Source: Pygmaiobacter massiliensis (GTDB taxonomy: Bacteria; Bacillota; Clostridia; Oscillospirales; Ruminococcaceae). From it: 64,000 nt of DNA. The stretch covers positions 1,009,166 to 1,073,165 of the forward strand of contig NZ_OAML01000003.1 of NCBI RefSeq assembly GCF_900199435.1. Reading direction: 5' to 3'. The translations under genes were made by a program, and so were the position numbers. Positions 50,756 to 60,092 of the stretch are shown one piece after another. The notes beneath the pieces are model-generated. The model was not told where the DNA came from and made no database searches. It was given only the letters and a program-made list of their open reading frames with translations. Positions within the stretch are counted from its first letter, which is position 1. Every line of letters begins with the position of its first letter.

Positions 50756-50803
50756 TGTAACTCACTCCTAACAGCCCGTTTGTCCAATTGGATGCGGTAG
50801 ACA

Positions 50804-52159
50804 TTAAGACGGTAGCGCGTTTCCGTTTGTTTTTGTCACTTGTGCGAACCAGTGTGCGCTGTCTTTCGGGATGCGCCTTTGTGAGGGATAATCAATATAG
50901 ACAAGCCCAAAGCGTTCCCCATAGCCACAGTGCCACTCAAAATTATCGGTCAGGGACCAGGCGAAATAGCCGCGCAAATCCACACCGTCTTCACAGGCGG
51001 CGCGCAGCTGCAAGAGGTAGCGATGCAGAAAATCAATGCGGTCAGGGTCATGCACTTTACCGTCTAGAAAAATGCGGTCATTGCAGCTTTGCCCATTCTC
51101 CGCAATGCAAACAGGCAGGCCGTAACGCTCTGCGATAAAACGTGGCCCCCAGCGCATTACTTCGGGCGTAACAGGCCATTTGGTCGCAGTAAGCGGAAAG
51201 CCGCGTTCTCGCTGGGCGTAAACAGGCTCGCCCTGCGGATCTGCCAAAACCTTGCATCCATTATAAATATTTAGTCCAATCAGGTCGGGTTTAAAGTTTA
51301 TTTCCTCCAGTTCTTTTCGAGGAATACGCGCGATACAATCGCCAAGCGTACCGCTGCATTCGGGATAATGGCCAAAGCACACCGCGTCCAGCACGATGTT
51401 ATGGGTAAACATCCAGTCAATGTCTGAAAGAATAAAGGTTGCCTTGCGGGCAGCGATAATATCAGCTTGTGATGGTGTGGCCGGGTAGCAAAGTCGTCCG
51501 GTGGTAACAATGCCAATTTCGGCGAAGGGGTCTTCGCTGCGCAAAGCAGCAGCGGCCAGCCCGTGCCCACGCAGCATGCCATGCAGTTGTGCAAAAGCCT
51601 CGGGCAGCGGCATCTTTTTGCCGGGTGCATGAATGCCCCAAGCGTAGCCCAGCTGAAGCACACATTCGGGTTCGTTAAGCGTGAAGTAGTGGTGCACCCT
51701 ACCTTTTAAGTAGGCGCCGACCGCCCGCGCATAGCAGGCAAACTGCTCCGCAGTTTTGGGGTTTGCCCAGCCGCCGGTCTCTTCCAGTGCCTGCGGTAAG
51801 TCCCAATGGAAGAGGGTGACATAGGGAGTGATGCCGGCACGAATGCAAGTGTCTACTACCTTGCCGTAATAGGCGAGGCCTGCGGCATTAATGTTACCAT
51901 CGCCCAATGGGTCAATCCGTACCCAGCTAATACTGAAACGATAAGCGGAAACGCCCATTGCTGCCGCAAGTGCAATGTCTTCGGCATAACGGTGGTAGCT
52001 ATCGCAGGCATCTTCCCCGCTCTCGCCGTTTGCAACGGCATTTGGACGACGGCAAAAGGCATCCCATACCGATTCGCCCCGCCCATCTTCGCTGACCGCA
52101 CCCTCGATTTGATAGGCAGCCGAAGCGACACCCCATACAAAATCTTTTGGAAATGGCAT
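50804..52159 (-). CDS. Beta-glucosidase, glycoside hydrolase family 1
   Basis: 451 residues. N-terminal FPKDFVWGVASAAYQIEGA, acid/base region FTLNEPECV (Glu) and nucleophile region VCIAENGQS (Glu), and WSLTDNFEWHCGYGERFGLVYID near the C-terminus, all standard GH1. It splits cellobiose, aryl beta-glucosides or 6-phospho forms; the region lacks the pattern that would prove the phospho-type, and no PTS is near. A terminator-like hairpin separates it from the GH94 gene. AGGAGG site. Confidence 0.92.
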   Translation of the reverse strand: MPFPKDFVWGVASAAYQIEGAVSEDGRGESVWDAFCRRPNAVANGESGEDACDSYHRYAEDIALAAAMGVSAYRFSISWVRIDPLGDGNINAAGLAYYGKVVDTCIRAGITPYVTLFHWDLPQALEETGGWANPKTAEQFACYARAVGAYLKGRVHHYFTLNEPECVLQLGYAWGIHAPGKKMPLPEAFAQLHGMLRGHGLAAAALRSEDPFAEIGIVTTGRLCYPATPSQADIIAARKATFILSDIDWMFTHNIVLDAVCFGHYPECSGTLGDCIARIPRKELEEINFKPDLIGLNIYNGCKVLADPQGEPVYAQRERGFPLTATKWPVTPEVMRWGPRFIAERYGLPVCIAENGQSCNDRIFLDGKVHDPDRIDFLHRYLLQLRAACEDGVDLRGYFAWSLTDNFEWHCGYGERFGLVYIDYPSQRRIPKDSAHWFAQVTKTNGNALPS

Positions 52160-52177
52160 AACAAAATCCTCCTAAAA

Positions 52178-52214
52178 CAAAAGAGCCTGCTTTGAGCGAA
52201 CAGGCTCTTTTTGT
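52178..52214 (-). terminator. Hairpin terminator or attenuator between GH94 and GH1 genes
   Basis: AAAAGAGCCTG (52180-52190) pairs with CAGGCTCTTTTT (52202-52213). On the minus strand TTTTGTTTT follows. It would lower GH1 expression relative to GH94. Confidence 0.8.
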
Positions 52215-52217
52215 AAA

Positions 52218-54650
52218 TCATCCCATGGTTACCAAAACATCCACACGGCTGCCGCTGGGGGCAACAGGCAGTACGTCCGAACACTCAACCCCATTGCAAA
52301 TCAGCTTTGCCACGCCTTTTTCAGCGCCGGTGCTGTTGTCAACTTTAATATGGTATTCTGCACCGCGATAGCAACGAACGATAGAAAATGTGGTTAAATT
52401 GCGCGGTACACAAGGGTCAATCCGCAGGCCATCTAATGTAGGCTGAATGCCCAAAATATATTGGCTGACGTTCACGAAGGTCCAGGCAGCCGTGCCGGTC
52501 AGCCAGCTATTCTTGGCTTCTCCGAAGGTTGCAGCATCGCGTCCCGCAATCATTTGGCTGTACACATAGGGTTCGGTGCGGTGCACTTCGCTGATTTCTT
52601 CCAGATAAGCAGGGCAAGTGCGGCGGTAAATCTCAAAGGCGCGGTCACCGTGCCCCAGCATAGTTTCCGCACAAGAAATCCAAGGGTTGTTGTGGCAAAA
52701 GATGCCGGCATTTTCTTTATAGCCGGGTGGGTAGGAAGAGATTTCGCCAAGGTTCAGCTGGTAAGTTGTATAGGCTGGCTGGTGCAGTACGATACCGTAT
52801 TTTGTGTCCAGCCGCTCCTTTACCCTGGCAAGTGCTTTTGCGGCACAACCATTCTGGATGCCTACGCCTGCCATAACGCACATACCTTGCGGCTCAATGA
52901 AAATCTGTCCCTCGGTGCACTCAGCACTTCCAATCGGCGCACCAAAGGCGTCATATGCACGGCGGAACCATGCGCCGTCCCAACCCGCATGCAGCAATAC
53001 AGTTTCCATCTCGGCAACTTTCGTCCGAGCATCAGCGGCTTCTTCAGCAAGCCCCAGATTTTCGCAAATTGCTGCCCACGCATGCCCGTATTTTACGAAC
53101 ATGCCCCCGATAAATACACTTTCAGCCTTGCCGCTTTCAAAATTCGCGCAGGTCTGGAAGCTTTCTCCCGGCTCTTTAGAAAAACAGTTCAGGTTCAAAC
53201 AATCATTCCAGTCTGCACGGCCAATCAACGGCAGGCCATGCGGACCCAAGTGAGAGGGGATGTAATCAAAACTGCGGCGCAGGTGCTCCGTAAGCGGGGC
53301 AGAAAGAGTAGCATCGTTATCAAATGGTACCAATTCGGTGAGGATGGAAAAATCGCCTGTTTCACAAAGGTAGGTGTAAACTGCGGCAATCAGCCAAAGA
53401 GGATCATCGTTGAAACCGCTGCCCACATCCAGATTTCCGCGTTTGGTTAGCGGTTGATATTGGTGATATGCGCTGCCGTCTGCAAACTGGGTGGCGGCAA
53501 TGTCGAGAATGCGTTCGCGTGCACGCTCGGGAATCAGATGTACAAAGCCCAGCAGATCTTGGCAGGAATCGCGAAATCCCATACCGCGTCCCATACCGCT
53601 TTCGTAATAGCTTGCACTGCGGCTCATATTAAAAGTTACCATGCACTGGTACTGGTTCCAAATATTCACCATCCGGTCAAGTTTTTGGTCGGGCGAGGTG
53701 AGTGTAAAACGAGAGAGCAGGGTGCTCCAATGCTGCCGCAGTGCGGTCAGCGCGTCCTCCACCTGCTGTGCAGTTTCAAATTTTGCAAGCAACGCGTTTG
53801 CTCGCTTCTTATTTACAATGCCGGGTGCAGCCCATTTTTCTTCTTCGGGATTTTCTATGTAGCCAAGCACAAAATTAAAACTTTTTGTTTCGCCCGGGGC
53901 CAGCGTTATCTGTAATTGCAATGCGCCTACCGGTGCCCAGCCGTGGGCAATGCTTTCCGTGCATTGGCCTTGCTCTACGGCAAGTGGGTTTGCAAAACTG
54001 CGGTAGTCACCTAAAAATGCGTCGCGTGAAGTATCGAAACCTGCTACCGGGGCATTGACGGAGAAAACTGCATAGTGGTTGCGGCGTTCGCGGTACTCGG
54101 TTTTATGATAGATTGTGCTGCCCTCCACCTCGACTTCGCCGGTATTGAAATTGCGCTGGAAGTTGGAAGCATCATCGACGGCATTCCAAAGGCAAAACTC
54201 CACAAAACCAAAAAGCGAAAAATTCTTTTGCTCGCACCCGGTGTTGGTAAGCACCAGCCGATCCACCTCGCAGGCTGTGCCGAGTGGAACAAAAGAGGTT
54301 TGTTCTGCGCGCAGCCCTTGTTTCTCGCCCGTAATCACAGTATAGCCAAGCCCGTGCCGGCACTCGTAAGCATCCAGTTCGGTTTGTACCGGCTGCCAGC
54401 CTGGGTTCCACACGGTATTGCCGTCTTTGATGTAAAAATAACGGCCGCCTGCATCGCAGGGCACATTGTTGTAGCGATACCGTGTCAACCGCATTAATTT
54501 GGCATCACGATAAAAGCTGTACCCGCCTGAAGTATTGGAAATTAAACTAAAAAAATCTTCGCTGCCCAGATAATTAATCCAGGGAAGTGGAGTTTTAGGG
54601 GTGGAAATCACATATTCCCGATTTCCATCATCAAAATGTCCATATTGCAT
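52218..54650 (-). CDS. cbp: Cellobiose phosphorylase, glycoside hydrolase family 94
   Basis: 810 residues, as in clostridial cellobiose phosphorylase. N-terminal [19 protein letters not shown] and [21 protein letters not shown], then [13 protein letters not shown] and the catalytic [13 protein letters not shown] (general acid Asp), [19 protein letters not shown] and [14 protein letters not shown]. It turns cellobiose plus phosphate into glucose and alpha-glucose-1-phosphate, saving ATP in an anaerobe. Similarity to C. thermocellum-type CBP is clear throughout from memory. AAAGGAG site; promoter region shared with LacI sites at 54708-54724. Confidence 0.93.
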   Translation of the reverse strand: MQYGHFDDGNREYVISTPKTPLPWINYLGSEDFFSLISNTSGGYSFYRDAKLMRLTRYRYNNVPCDAGGRYFYIKDGNTVWNPGWQPVQTELDAYECRHGLGYTVITGEKQGLRAEQTSFVPLGTACEVDRLVLTNTGCEQKNFSLFGFVEFCLWNAVDDASNFQRNFNTGEVEVEGSTIYHKTEYRERRNHYAVFSVNAPVAGFDTSRDAFLGDYRSFANPLAVEQGQCTESIAHGWAPVGALQLQITLAPGETKSFNFVLGYIENPEEEKWAAPGIVNKKRANALLAKFETAQQVEDALTALRQHWSTLLSRFTLTSPDQKLDRMVNIWNQYQCMVTFNMSRSASYYESGMGRGMGFRDSCQDLLGFVHLIPERARERILDIAATQFADGSAYHQYQPLTKRGNLDVGSGFNDDPLWLIAAVYTYLCETGDFSILTELVPFDNDATLSAPLTEHLRRSFDYIPSHLGPHGLPLIGRADWNDCLNLNCFSKEPGESFQTCANFESGKAESVFIGGMFVKYGHAWAAICENLGLAEEAADARTKVAEMETVLLHAGWDGAWFRRAYDAFGAPIGSAECTEGQIFIEPQGMCVMAGVGIQNGCAAKALARVKERLDTKYGIVLHQPAYTTYQLNLGEISSYPPGYKENAGIFCHNNPWISCAETMLGHGDRAFEIYRRTCPAYLEEISEVHRTEPYVYSQMIAGRDAATFGEAKNSWLTGTAAWTFVNVSQYILGIQPTLDGLRIDPCVPRNLTTFSIVRCYRGAEYHIKVDNSTGAEKGVAKLICNGVECSDVLPVAPSGSRVDVLVTMG

Positions 54651-54707
54651 GATTCATATCTCCTTTTTACAGCGTACCCCGCTCATATTAACGGGAAAAC
54701 CTGTCGC

Positions 54708-54724
54708 TTGCGAAAACGTTTAAG
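54708..54724. promoter_or_regulatory. LacI-type operator before the cellobiose phosphorylase gene
   Basis: TTGCGAAAACGTTTAAG. On the minus strand it lies at the -35 of a possible promoter (TTCGCA, 18-bp spacer, TAATAT) for the GH94 gene. Confidence 0.65.
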
Positions 54725-54970
54725 TTTTAACTGAAAAGGAGAACCTATGTCTTTAAGATACCGCACGCCGAACAGATTTGCAAGAAGATTTTGAGAAAAC
54801 ACTGCTGAAAAAACAAGTTTGATATTGTGCAAAATGCTTATCCACTGAGCGATAAGCATTTTAGAAGAAAAGCTTCTTTCGAGAAAAGTCGTCGCTATGC
54901 TTGCATTTGAAGAGAAACGAAAGCAGAAAAATGAAATAATTTTGACGTATTAATGTAATGTTAAATGGTT

Positions 54971-54986
54971 TTAAACGTTTTCGCAA
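54971..54986. promoter_or_regulatory. LacI-type operator, middle of the divergent region
   Basis: TTAAACGTTTTCGCAA, the reverse complement of the box at 54708-54724. Confidence 0.65.
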
Positions 54987-55129
54987 TTATCATGTTTTTC
55001 GACCCATTTAGCCTTTCAAAATGCCCAAAAAACTTAAGACGGCTCTATTGGAAGTGCCAAAAATTGGATTTATACACAAATATTTCAAAAAAACTATTGA
55101 AAAACGATGCAGAGTGCGTTAATCTTTAA

Positions 55130-55146
55130 TTGCGAAAACGATTAAG
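55130..55146. promoter_or_regulatory. LacI-type operator upstream of the lacI promoter
   Basis: TTGCGAAAACGATTAAG, one base different from the 54708 box. It lies 9 bases before the -35 element at 55155. Confidence 0.65.
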
Positions 55147-55154
55147 TGAAACTA

Positions 55155-55183
55155 TTGCTCCTCCAGATGGATATGAGTATAAT
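55155..55183 (+). promoter_or_regulatory. Promoter of the lacI-transporter operon
   Basis: TTGCTC (55155-55160), 17-bp spacer, TATAAT (55178-55183). Confidence 0.65.
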
Positions 55184-55188
55184 TAGAA

Positions 55189-55204
55189 CAGAAAACGATT
55201 TCTG
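55189..55204. promoter_or_regulatory. Operator over the lacI transcription start
   Basis: CAGAAA-ACGA-TTTCTG, 6-bp arms, 5 bases after the -10. It would block initiation when the LacI protein is bound. Confidence 0.6.
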
Positions 55205-55244
55205 CATTTTTATGATTTTCATATATCCCAAGGGAGGAAAACAC

Positions 55245-56252
55245 ATGGTATCCATCAAAGACATTGCTGCACGGTGCGGGGTGTCAGCTGCCACGGTCAG
55301 CAAATCGCTGAACGGTTACAGTGACATCAGCGAAACAACCCGTGCAGCCATCCGCAAGGTAGCGGACGAAATGGGCTATATGCCTAATTCCGCCGCTCGT
55401 GCACTGAAAACGAACCGTACATATAATTTGGGGGTTCTTTTTGTAGACGAAACAATGAGCGGTTTAACTCACGAGTATTTCTCCTCTGTGCTGGATAGCT
55501 TTAAAGTAGAGGCAGAGCAGCGGGGATACGACATCACCTTTATCAATCACAATATCGGGGGCAGACCTACCACCTATCTGGAGCATTGCCGCTACCGTGG
55601 GGTAGATGGAGCAGTAGTAGCCAGTGTGGATTTTTCAGATCCCCAAGTGCTGGAATTGATGGAAAGTGATCTTCCGGTTGTCACCATTGATCACGTTTTT
55701 AACAGCAAAACAACCATTATCTCAGACAATATCACCGGCATGGCAGAGCTGGTGCGGCATGTCTATCAAAAAGGGCATCGGCGCATCGCTTTTATTCACG
55801 GTGAAAAAACATCGGTTACCGAAAACCGCTTGGCTAGCTTTTATAAAGCCTGTTATGAGCTAGGCCTGGAAGTGCCAGACGAATATGTGCGGGAAGGGTT
55901 ATACCATGACCCCAAAACCTGCGCCAAGGTAACAAAAGAATTATTGGCCTTGAAAAAGCGACCCACCTGCATCTTCTTTCCGGACGATTTTTCTTTTATT
56001 GGCGGACTTAATGCAATTACAGAAACCGGTCTTACCGTACCGGAGGACATATCCGCAGTTGGATATGACGGTATTTATCTCTCCCAGGTGGTACGACCCA
56101 AACTGACCACCTATAAGCAGGACACCGAATCCCTTGGCAGGGAAGCGGCAATCCATTTGATCGATTCTATCGAGCGGCCAAAGACTACTTTGCCGGAACG
56201 TATCCTTGTGAAGGGCAGCCTTCAAGAAGGCAGGTCGGTAAAGCAGCTGTAA
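55245..56252 (+). CDS. LacI-family repressor of the cellobiose regulon
   Basis: 335 residues. VSIKDIAARCGVSAATVSKSLNG, then a ligand domain with TYNLGVLFVDETMSGLTHEY, RRIAFIHGEKTSVTENRL and PTCIFFPDDFSFIGGL. ATG 55245 has GGGAGG; the longer frame from 55146 begins within an operator box. It lies between the GH94 gene and the transporter, with matching boxes around both promoters. Probable inducer: cellobiose or a cello-oligosaccharide. Confidence 0.9.
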   Translation: MVSIKDIAARCGVSAATVSKSLNGYSDISETTRAAIRKVADEMGYMPNSAARALKTNRTYNLGVLFVDETMSGLTHEYFSSVLDSFKVEAEQRGYDITFINHNIGGRPTTYLEHCRYRGVDGAVVASVDFSDPQVLELMESDLPVVTIDHVFNSKTTIISDNITGMAELVRHVYQKGHRRIAFIHGEKTSVTENRLASFYKACYELGLEVPDEYVREGLYHDPKTCAKVTKELLALKKRPTCIFFPDDFSFIGGLNAITETGLTVPEDISAVGYDGIYLSQVVRPKLTTYKQDTESLGREAAIHLIDSIERPKTTLPERILVKGSLQEGRSVKQL

Positions 56253-56321
56253 GCGCCTCGATCAGGACGTGAAACAGTTTTGTAAACCGACAGGTTTTCA
56301 TTTTTAAAGGAGGATATTTAC

Positions 56322-57716
56322 ATGAAAAAAGCACTTGCAGTTCTTATGGCATTGGCCATGGCGTCTTCGTTGCTCGCCGGGTGTGGCGCGTCAGCCAGCT
56401 CCGCATCTACCGCAGCTCCTGCTTCTTCCACCGCCTCTTCTCAGGCGGCCCCCGCAGAAGGCAAGGTCCTGCGCGTTTACTGCTGGAACGAAGAGTTCAA
56501 ATCCCGTGTGGAAGCATATTATCCTGATTACAACAAAGATACCCAGATGATTGGCGACACCAAAGTGGAGTGGGTTATTACCCCCAATGAAAACAATGCA
56601 TACCAAAACGCGCTGGATGAAGCGCTGCTCAAACAATCCACCGCAGCAGATGACCAAAAAGTGGACCTCTTCCTCATCGAGGCAGACTACGCGCTCAAAT
56701 ACACCTCTGCCGATGCAGGTGTTGCAATGAGCGTGCAGGATGTAGGCTTGACCGATGCCGATATGGCAGATCAGTTCCAGTATACTCGTGATGTTGTAAC
56801 CGGCGAAGACGGCGTACAGCGCGGCATTTCCTGGCAGGGCTGCCCGGGCGTTATGCTTTACCGCCGCGACATCGCGAAAGATGTTTTTGGCACCGATGAC
56901 CCCGCAGAGATTCAGAAACTTGTTAGCGACTGGGATAAATTTGACGCAGCTGCAGAAAAACTTTCTGCCAAAGGCTACAAAATGCTGCCCGGCTTCGACG
57001 ATACTTACCGCGTATTCTCCAATAACGTTTCTGCACCTTGGGTAACCGATAACAAAATCAATGTTGACCCGGCCATTACCCAGTGGGTGGAGCAGACAAA
57101 AGAGTACACCGACAAAGGCTACAACGAAAAAGGCAACCTTTGGAGTTCTGAGTGGTCCAAAGGCGCTACCGACAAAGCATTCTGCTACTTTGGACCGGCA
57201 TGGTTCATCGACTACTGCCTGGCAGGCTACACCATGGAAACCAGTGAAGCAGACGGTGGCAAAGCAGAGCTGGGCAACGGCACCTACGGCGAATGGGCGG
57301 CTTGCGCTGGCCCGCAGGGCTATTTCTGGGGCGGTACCTGGATGTGTGCAGCAGAAGGCTCTGATAACACCGCTTTGATTGCTGATATGATGAAGACCAT
57401 GTGCTGCAATGCTGATACCGCAACCAAACTGGCGAAAGACGTCAACGAGTTTGCGAACAACAAAACCGCAATGAAAGCACTTGCTGAAGATACCAGCTTT
57501 GGCTCCAATTTCCTTGGTGGCCAGAACGTTTACGGCGCAATGTATGATTCCGCAGAAAAAATTGTCATGGATAAATGCACCGCATACGACCAAGGCCTGA
57601 ACGAGAGCTTCCAAACTGCATACCACGATTACTTCAACGGCACCGTAGATAAAGATACTGCATATGCAAACTTTATCAAAACCGCACAGGAAAAATACCC
57701 CGAGCTGAAAGGCTAA
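56322..57716 (+). CDS. Cello-oligosaccharide-type ABC substrate-binding lipoprotein (CUT1 family)
   Basis: 464 residues. Lipobox LLAGC, an Ala/Ser/Pro linker, then a family-1 binding protein fold (KVLRVYCWNEEFKSRVEAYY at the start, GTWMCAAEGSDNTALIADMM late). AAAGGAGG. Probably binds cellobiose or longer cellodextrins, given the GH94 and GH1 genes under the same LacI protein. A perfect 13-bp hairpin follows (57743-57772). Confidence 0.87.
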   Translation: MKKALAVLMALAMASSLLAGCGASASSASTAAPASSTASSQAAPAEGKVLRVYCWNEEFKSRVEAYYPDYNKDTQMIGDTKVEWVITPNENNAYQNALDEALLKQSTAADDQKVDLFLIEADYALKYTSADAGVAMSVQDVGLTDADMADQFQYTRDVVTGEDGVQRGISWQGCPGVMLYRRDIAKDVFGTDDPAEIQKLVSDWDKFDAAAEKLSAKGYKMLPGFDDTYRVFSNNVSAPWVTDNKINVDPAITQWVEQTKEYTDKGYNEKGNLWSSEWSKGATDKAFCYFGPAWFIDYCLAGYTMETSEADGGKAELGNGTYGEWAACAGPQGYFWGGTWMCAAEGSDNTALIADMMKTMCCNADTATKLAKDVNEFANNKTAMKALAEDTSFGSNFLGGQNVYGAMYDSAEKIVMDKCTAYDQGLNESFQTAYHDYFNGTVDKDTAYANFIKTAQEKYPELKG

Positions 57717-57742
57717 TTAAACGAGTTGTTCTTATAACACCG

Positions 57743-57773
57743 AAACCGGGCGGGCAAGCGCCCGCCCGGTTTT
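57743..57773 (+). terminator. GC-rich hairpin after the binding-protein gene
   Basis: AAACCGGGCGGGC-aagc-GCCCGCCCGGTTT with T at the end. It could act as an mRNA stabiliser and partial terminator before the permeases. Confidence 0.75.
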
Positions 57774-57811
57774 ATTCAACCATCTGATGCAACAAGGTAC
57801 GAGGTGATATT

Positions 57812-58771
57812 ATGCAGGCAACCACAGCACCGGCAGAAAAAACCGTGGAGCCAAGGCTGAAGAGAAACCGCAAGAGCATCAGCTATGCAAAATGGGGCTA
57901 CTATTTTATTGCACCGTTCTTTGTTGTATATGCTGTATTCTCGCTTTATCCGCTGCTGTCTACTTTTTATTATAGCTTTTTTGAGTATTATCGCAGCGGC
58001 TTAAAATTCATCGGCCCCAACTTTGTAGGGTTCGAAAATTTTAAAACTCTGTTTGCTAACGGAGACCTTGTGATGTACGCGAAAAATACGCTCATCATGT
58101 GGATTCTCGGCTTTATTCCTCAGATTGTTTTTTCATTGCTGCTAGCGGCGTGGTTTACCGACGTGCGGCTGCATATTCGCGGCAGCGGGTTCTTTAAAAC
58201 AGTTATCTACATGCCTAATATCATTATGGCCTCAGCTTTTGCAATGCTGTTTTTTACGCTGTTTTCTGATAAAGGTCCTATCAATGACATCTTTATCAGC
58301 CTTGGCTGGATGGATGCGGCAAGGCCCTACCAGTGGCTCGCAACCACCGCGGGCAACCGCGGCTTGGTGGCATTCATGAACTTTCTAATGTGGTACGGCA
58401 ATACCACCATTATGCTGATGGCGGCCATCATGGGCGTAGACCCGGGGCTTTACGAGGCGGCGGAAATCGACGGCGCTTCCAGTACCAAACAGTTTTTCTC
58501 CATTACACTTCCGCTTATTCGTCCCATTTTGCTATATGTGGTTGTCACCAGCATGATCGGTGGCATTCAGATGTTTGACGTGCCGCAGATTTTGACCAAC
58601 GGCAAAGGCCTGCCGGACCGCACAAGTATGTCGCTGGTGATGTACTTAAACAATCATTTGTTCAGCAAAAACTACGGTATGGCAGGTGCTGTGTCGGTTG
58701 TGTTGTTTATCATCGCTGCGGTTCTGAGCTTTTTGGTCTTCCGTTTTAATACGCGAAAGGAGGAGCGCTGA
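57812..58771 (+). CDS. Sugar ABC permease, MalF-like
   Basis: 319 residues, six membrane helices. Coupling motif EAAEIDGASSTKQFFSITLPLIRP in the usual EAA position near residue 215. It forms the channel with the MalG-like protein. GAGGTGAT site. The gene pair has no ATPase in this window, so a shared MsmK-type ATPase elsewhere is likely. Confidence 0.9.
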   Translation: MQATTAPAEKTVEPRLKRNRKSISYAKWGYYFIAPFFVVYAVFSLYPLLSTFYYSFFEYYRSGLKFIGPNFVGFENFKTLFANGDLVMYAKNTLIMWILGFIPQIVFSLLLAAWFTDVRLHIRGSGFFKTVIYMPNIIMASAFAMLFFTLFSDKGPINDIFISLGWMDAARPYQWLATTAGNRGLVAFMNFLMWYGNTTIMLMAAIMGVDPGLYEAAEIDGASSTKQFFSITLPLIRPILLYVVVTSMIGGIQMFDVPQILTNGKGLPDRTSMSLVMYLNNHLFSKNYGMAGAVSVVLFIIAAVLSFLVFRFNTRKEER

Positions 58772-58773
58772 AT

Positions 58774-59646
58774 ATGAGTAATACACAGGCAGTGCGCATT
58801 CGCAAAGGCCGCAGTACATTAACGCTGCGCAGAGTCATCGCTTATACGGTGTTGATTTTGCTGACGCTTCTCTCACTTTTCTCCTTTTACGTGCTTTTTA
58901 TCAACGCGACCCGCGGACATTACGATATTCAAAAAGGCTTTTCGTTTTTGCCCGGCCGTGCATTGATGGCTAACCTCAACAATGTAATGAGCTCCAGCGA
59001 GATGCCGGTGCTGCGCGGCATGCTCAACAGCTTTATCGTGGCTACAGGTTCCGCAGCGCTCAGCGTCTACTTTTCGACGCTCACTGCATATGGTATCCAT
59101 GCCTATCAGTTTAAAGGCAACAATGCAGCGTTTAAATTTATCCTGCTTATTATGATGGTGCCGACACAGGTTTCTGCACTTGGTTTCATCAGCTTAATGA
59201 ACAACTGGGGGCTGCGCAATTCCTTTATTCCGCTGATTGTTCCCACCATTGCGGCACCGATGACTTTCTTTTTTATGAAGCAGTATATGGAAAGCAACCT
59301 GCCGTTGGAGATTATCGAAGCGGCGCGCATTGACGGTTCCGGCGAATTCGCCACCTTTAACCGTATTGTACTGCCAATGACAAAACCCGCCATTGCGGTG
59401 CAAGCCATTTTTACCTTTGTTGCAAACTGGAACAATTACTTTATTCCCTCGCTGCTGATTGACAACAAAAACATGAAAACGCTGCCCATTTTAATGGCAC
59501 AGCTGCGCAGTGCAGACTGGCTGAAATTTGACTTAGGGCAAGTATATATGCTAATTGCGCTGGCAATTCTTCCTGTTGTTATTGTTTATCTGTGTCTCTC
59601 GCGGTTTATTGTGGGCGGCGTCGCGCTGGGCGGCGTAAAAGGATAA
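58774..59646 (+). CDS. Sugar ABC permease, MalG-like
   Basis: 290 residues, six membrane helices. Coupling motif LEIIEAARIDGSGEFATFNRIVLPMTKP near residue 190. It starts 2 bases after the stop of the MalF-like gene with AAAGGAGGAG, so translation is coupled. Last gene of the cellobiose transporter operon; terminator at 59799-59840. Confidence 0.9.
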   Translation: MSNTQAVRIRKGRSTLTLRRVIAYTVLILLTLLSLFSFYVLFINATRGHYDIQKGFSFLPGRALMANLNNVMSSSEMPVLRGMLNSFIVATGSAALSVYFSTLTAYGIHAYQFKGNNAAFKFILLIMMVPTQVSALGFISLMNNWGLRNSFIPLIVPTIAAPMTFFFMKQYMESNLPLEIIEAARIDGSGEFATFNRIVLPMTKPAIAVQAIFTFVANWNNYFIPSLLIDNKNMKTLPILMAQLRSADWLKFDLGQVYMLIALAILPVVIVYLCLSRFIVGGVALGGVKG

Positions 59647-59798
59647 ACGTATTGTCTGGCTTTCACAGAGCACTGGCTCTTTCGATGATTTTTAGCTGCT
59701 GGCGTTATAAAATGCTTTATCAATTTGCGAAAGAGAAACGTAAGCAAAAAAACTGGATAAAATCAGAAATATAGAAGCAGGGCATAAACTCAATTAAA

Positions 59799-59840
59799 AC
59801 AAGGGCACTATTGCGAAAGGCGATAGTACCCTTGTTTTTT
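59799..59840 (+). terminator. Terminator of the cellobiose transporter operon
   Basis: ACAAGGGcACTATtG pairs with CgATAGTaCCCTTGT, followed by TTTTTT. Confidence 0.9.
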
Positions 59841-59995
59841 ATTTGGATCTCTTCTACCGAGCCTTTATAAATAAGAAGCAAGAGAAAAAAGAGCGGATAA
59901 GAGCGGTACCTTAAAACGCAAACTGGCATAATGCCAGAAAACGAAGCAACGTTTGGGTTAATTTCCCAAACTTTTGAAAAACAGCCCAAAGGCCA

Positions 59996-60023
59996 TTGAC
60001 AGAACCATAAAAAAGACTATACT
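59996..60023 (+). promoter_or_regulatory. Promoter of the acyl-CoA dehydrogenase-rubredoxin operon
   Basis: TTGACA (59996-60001), 16-bp spacer, TATACT (60018-60023). Confidence 0.75.
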
Positions 60024-60047
60024 GAAACTACACCAAACAAGTATAGT
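60016..60047. promoter_or_regulatory. Inverted repeat over the promoter and transcription start
   Basis: ACTATACT (60016-60023) and AGTATAGT (60040-60047) are perfect 8-bp arms 16 bases apart. The left arm contains the -10 element. Possible operator for an oxygen or redox regulator; no known box recognised. Confidence 0.5.
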
Positions 60048-60092
60048 TATCGAAGGCGTTCGATTTTTCATTTAATTAAAGGAGGTTCTGTC

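Larger units (their letters stand above)
50437..50803. other. Gap with terminator and truncated spoIIID copy
   Basis: Holds a bidirectional terminator (50517-50560) and the spoIIID fragment (50627-50795). No other frame is supported. Confidence 0.7.
54651..55244. other. Divergent regulatory region of the cellobiose regulon
   Basis: About 590 bases without a gene, with three related 17-bp boxes (54708-54724, 54971-54986, 55130-55146), one palindrome (55189-55204) and the promoter at 55155-55183. AT-rich, with no further frame supported. Confidence 0.75.
59647..60092. other. Gene-free stretch with terminator, promoter and inverted repeat
   Basis: Holds the terminator at 59799-59840, the promoter at 59996-60023 and an inverted repeat at 60016-60047. 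No gene is supported. Confidence 0.6.

Noticed and set aside
50627-50795. Insertion sequence or phage remnant
   Set aside because: The duplicated segment is part of spoIIID itself; no terminal repeats, target duplications or transposase are visible around either copy.
52461-53450. Long plus-strand frame opposite the cellobiose phosphorylase gene
   Set aside because: It is antisense to a clearly conserved GH94 gene; the product shows no family pattern and is a codon-bias shadow.
56391-57626. 411-codon minus-strand frame opposite the CUT1 binding-protein gene
   Set aside because: Antisense shadow of a well-supported lipoprotein gene; no start signal and no motif.
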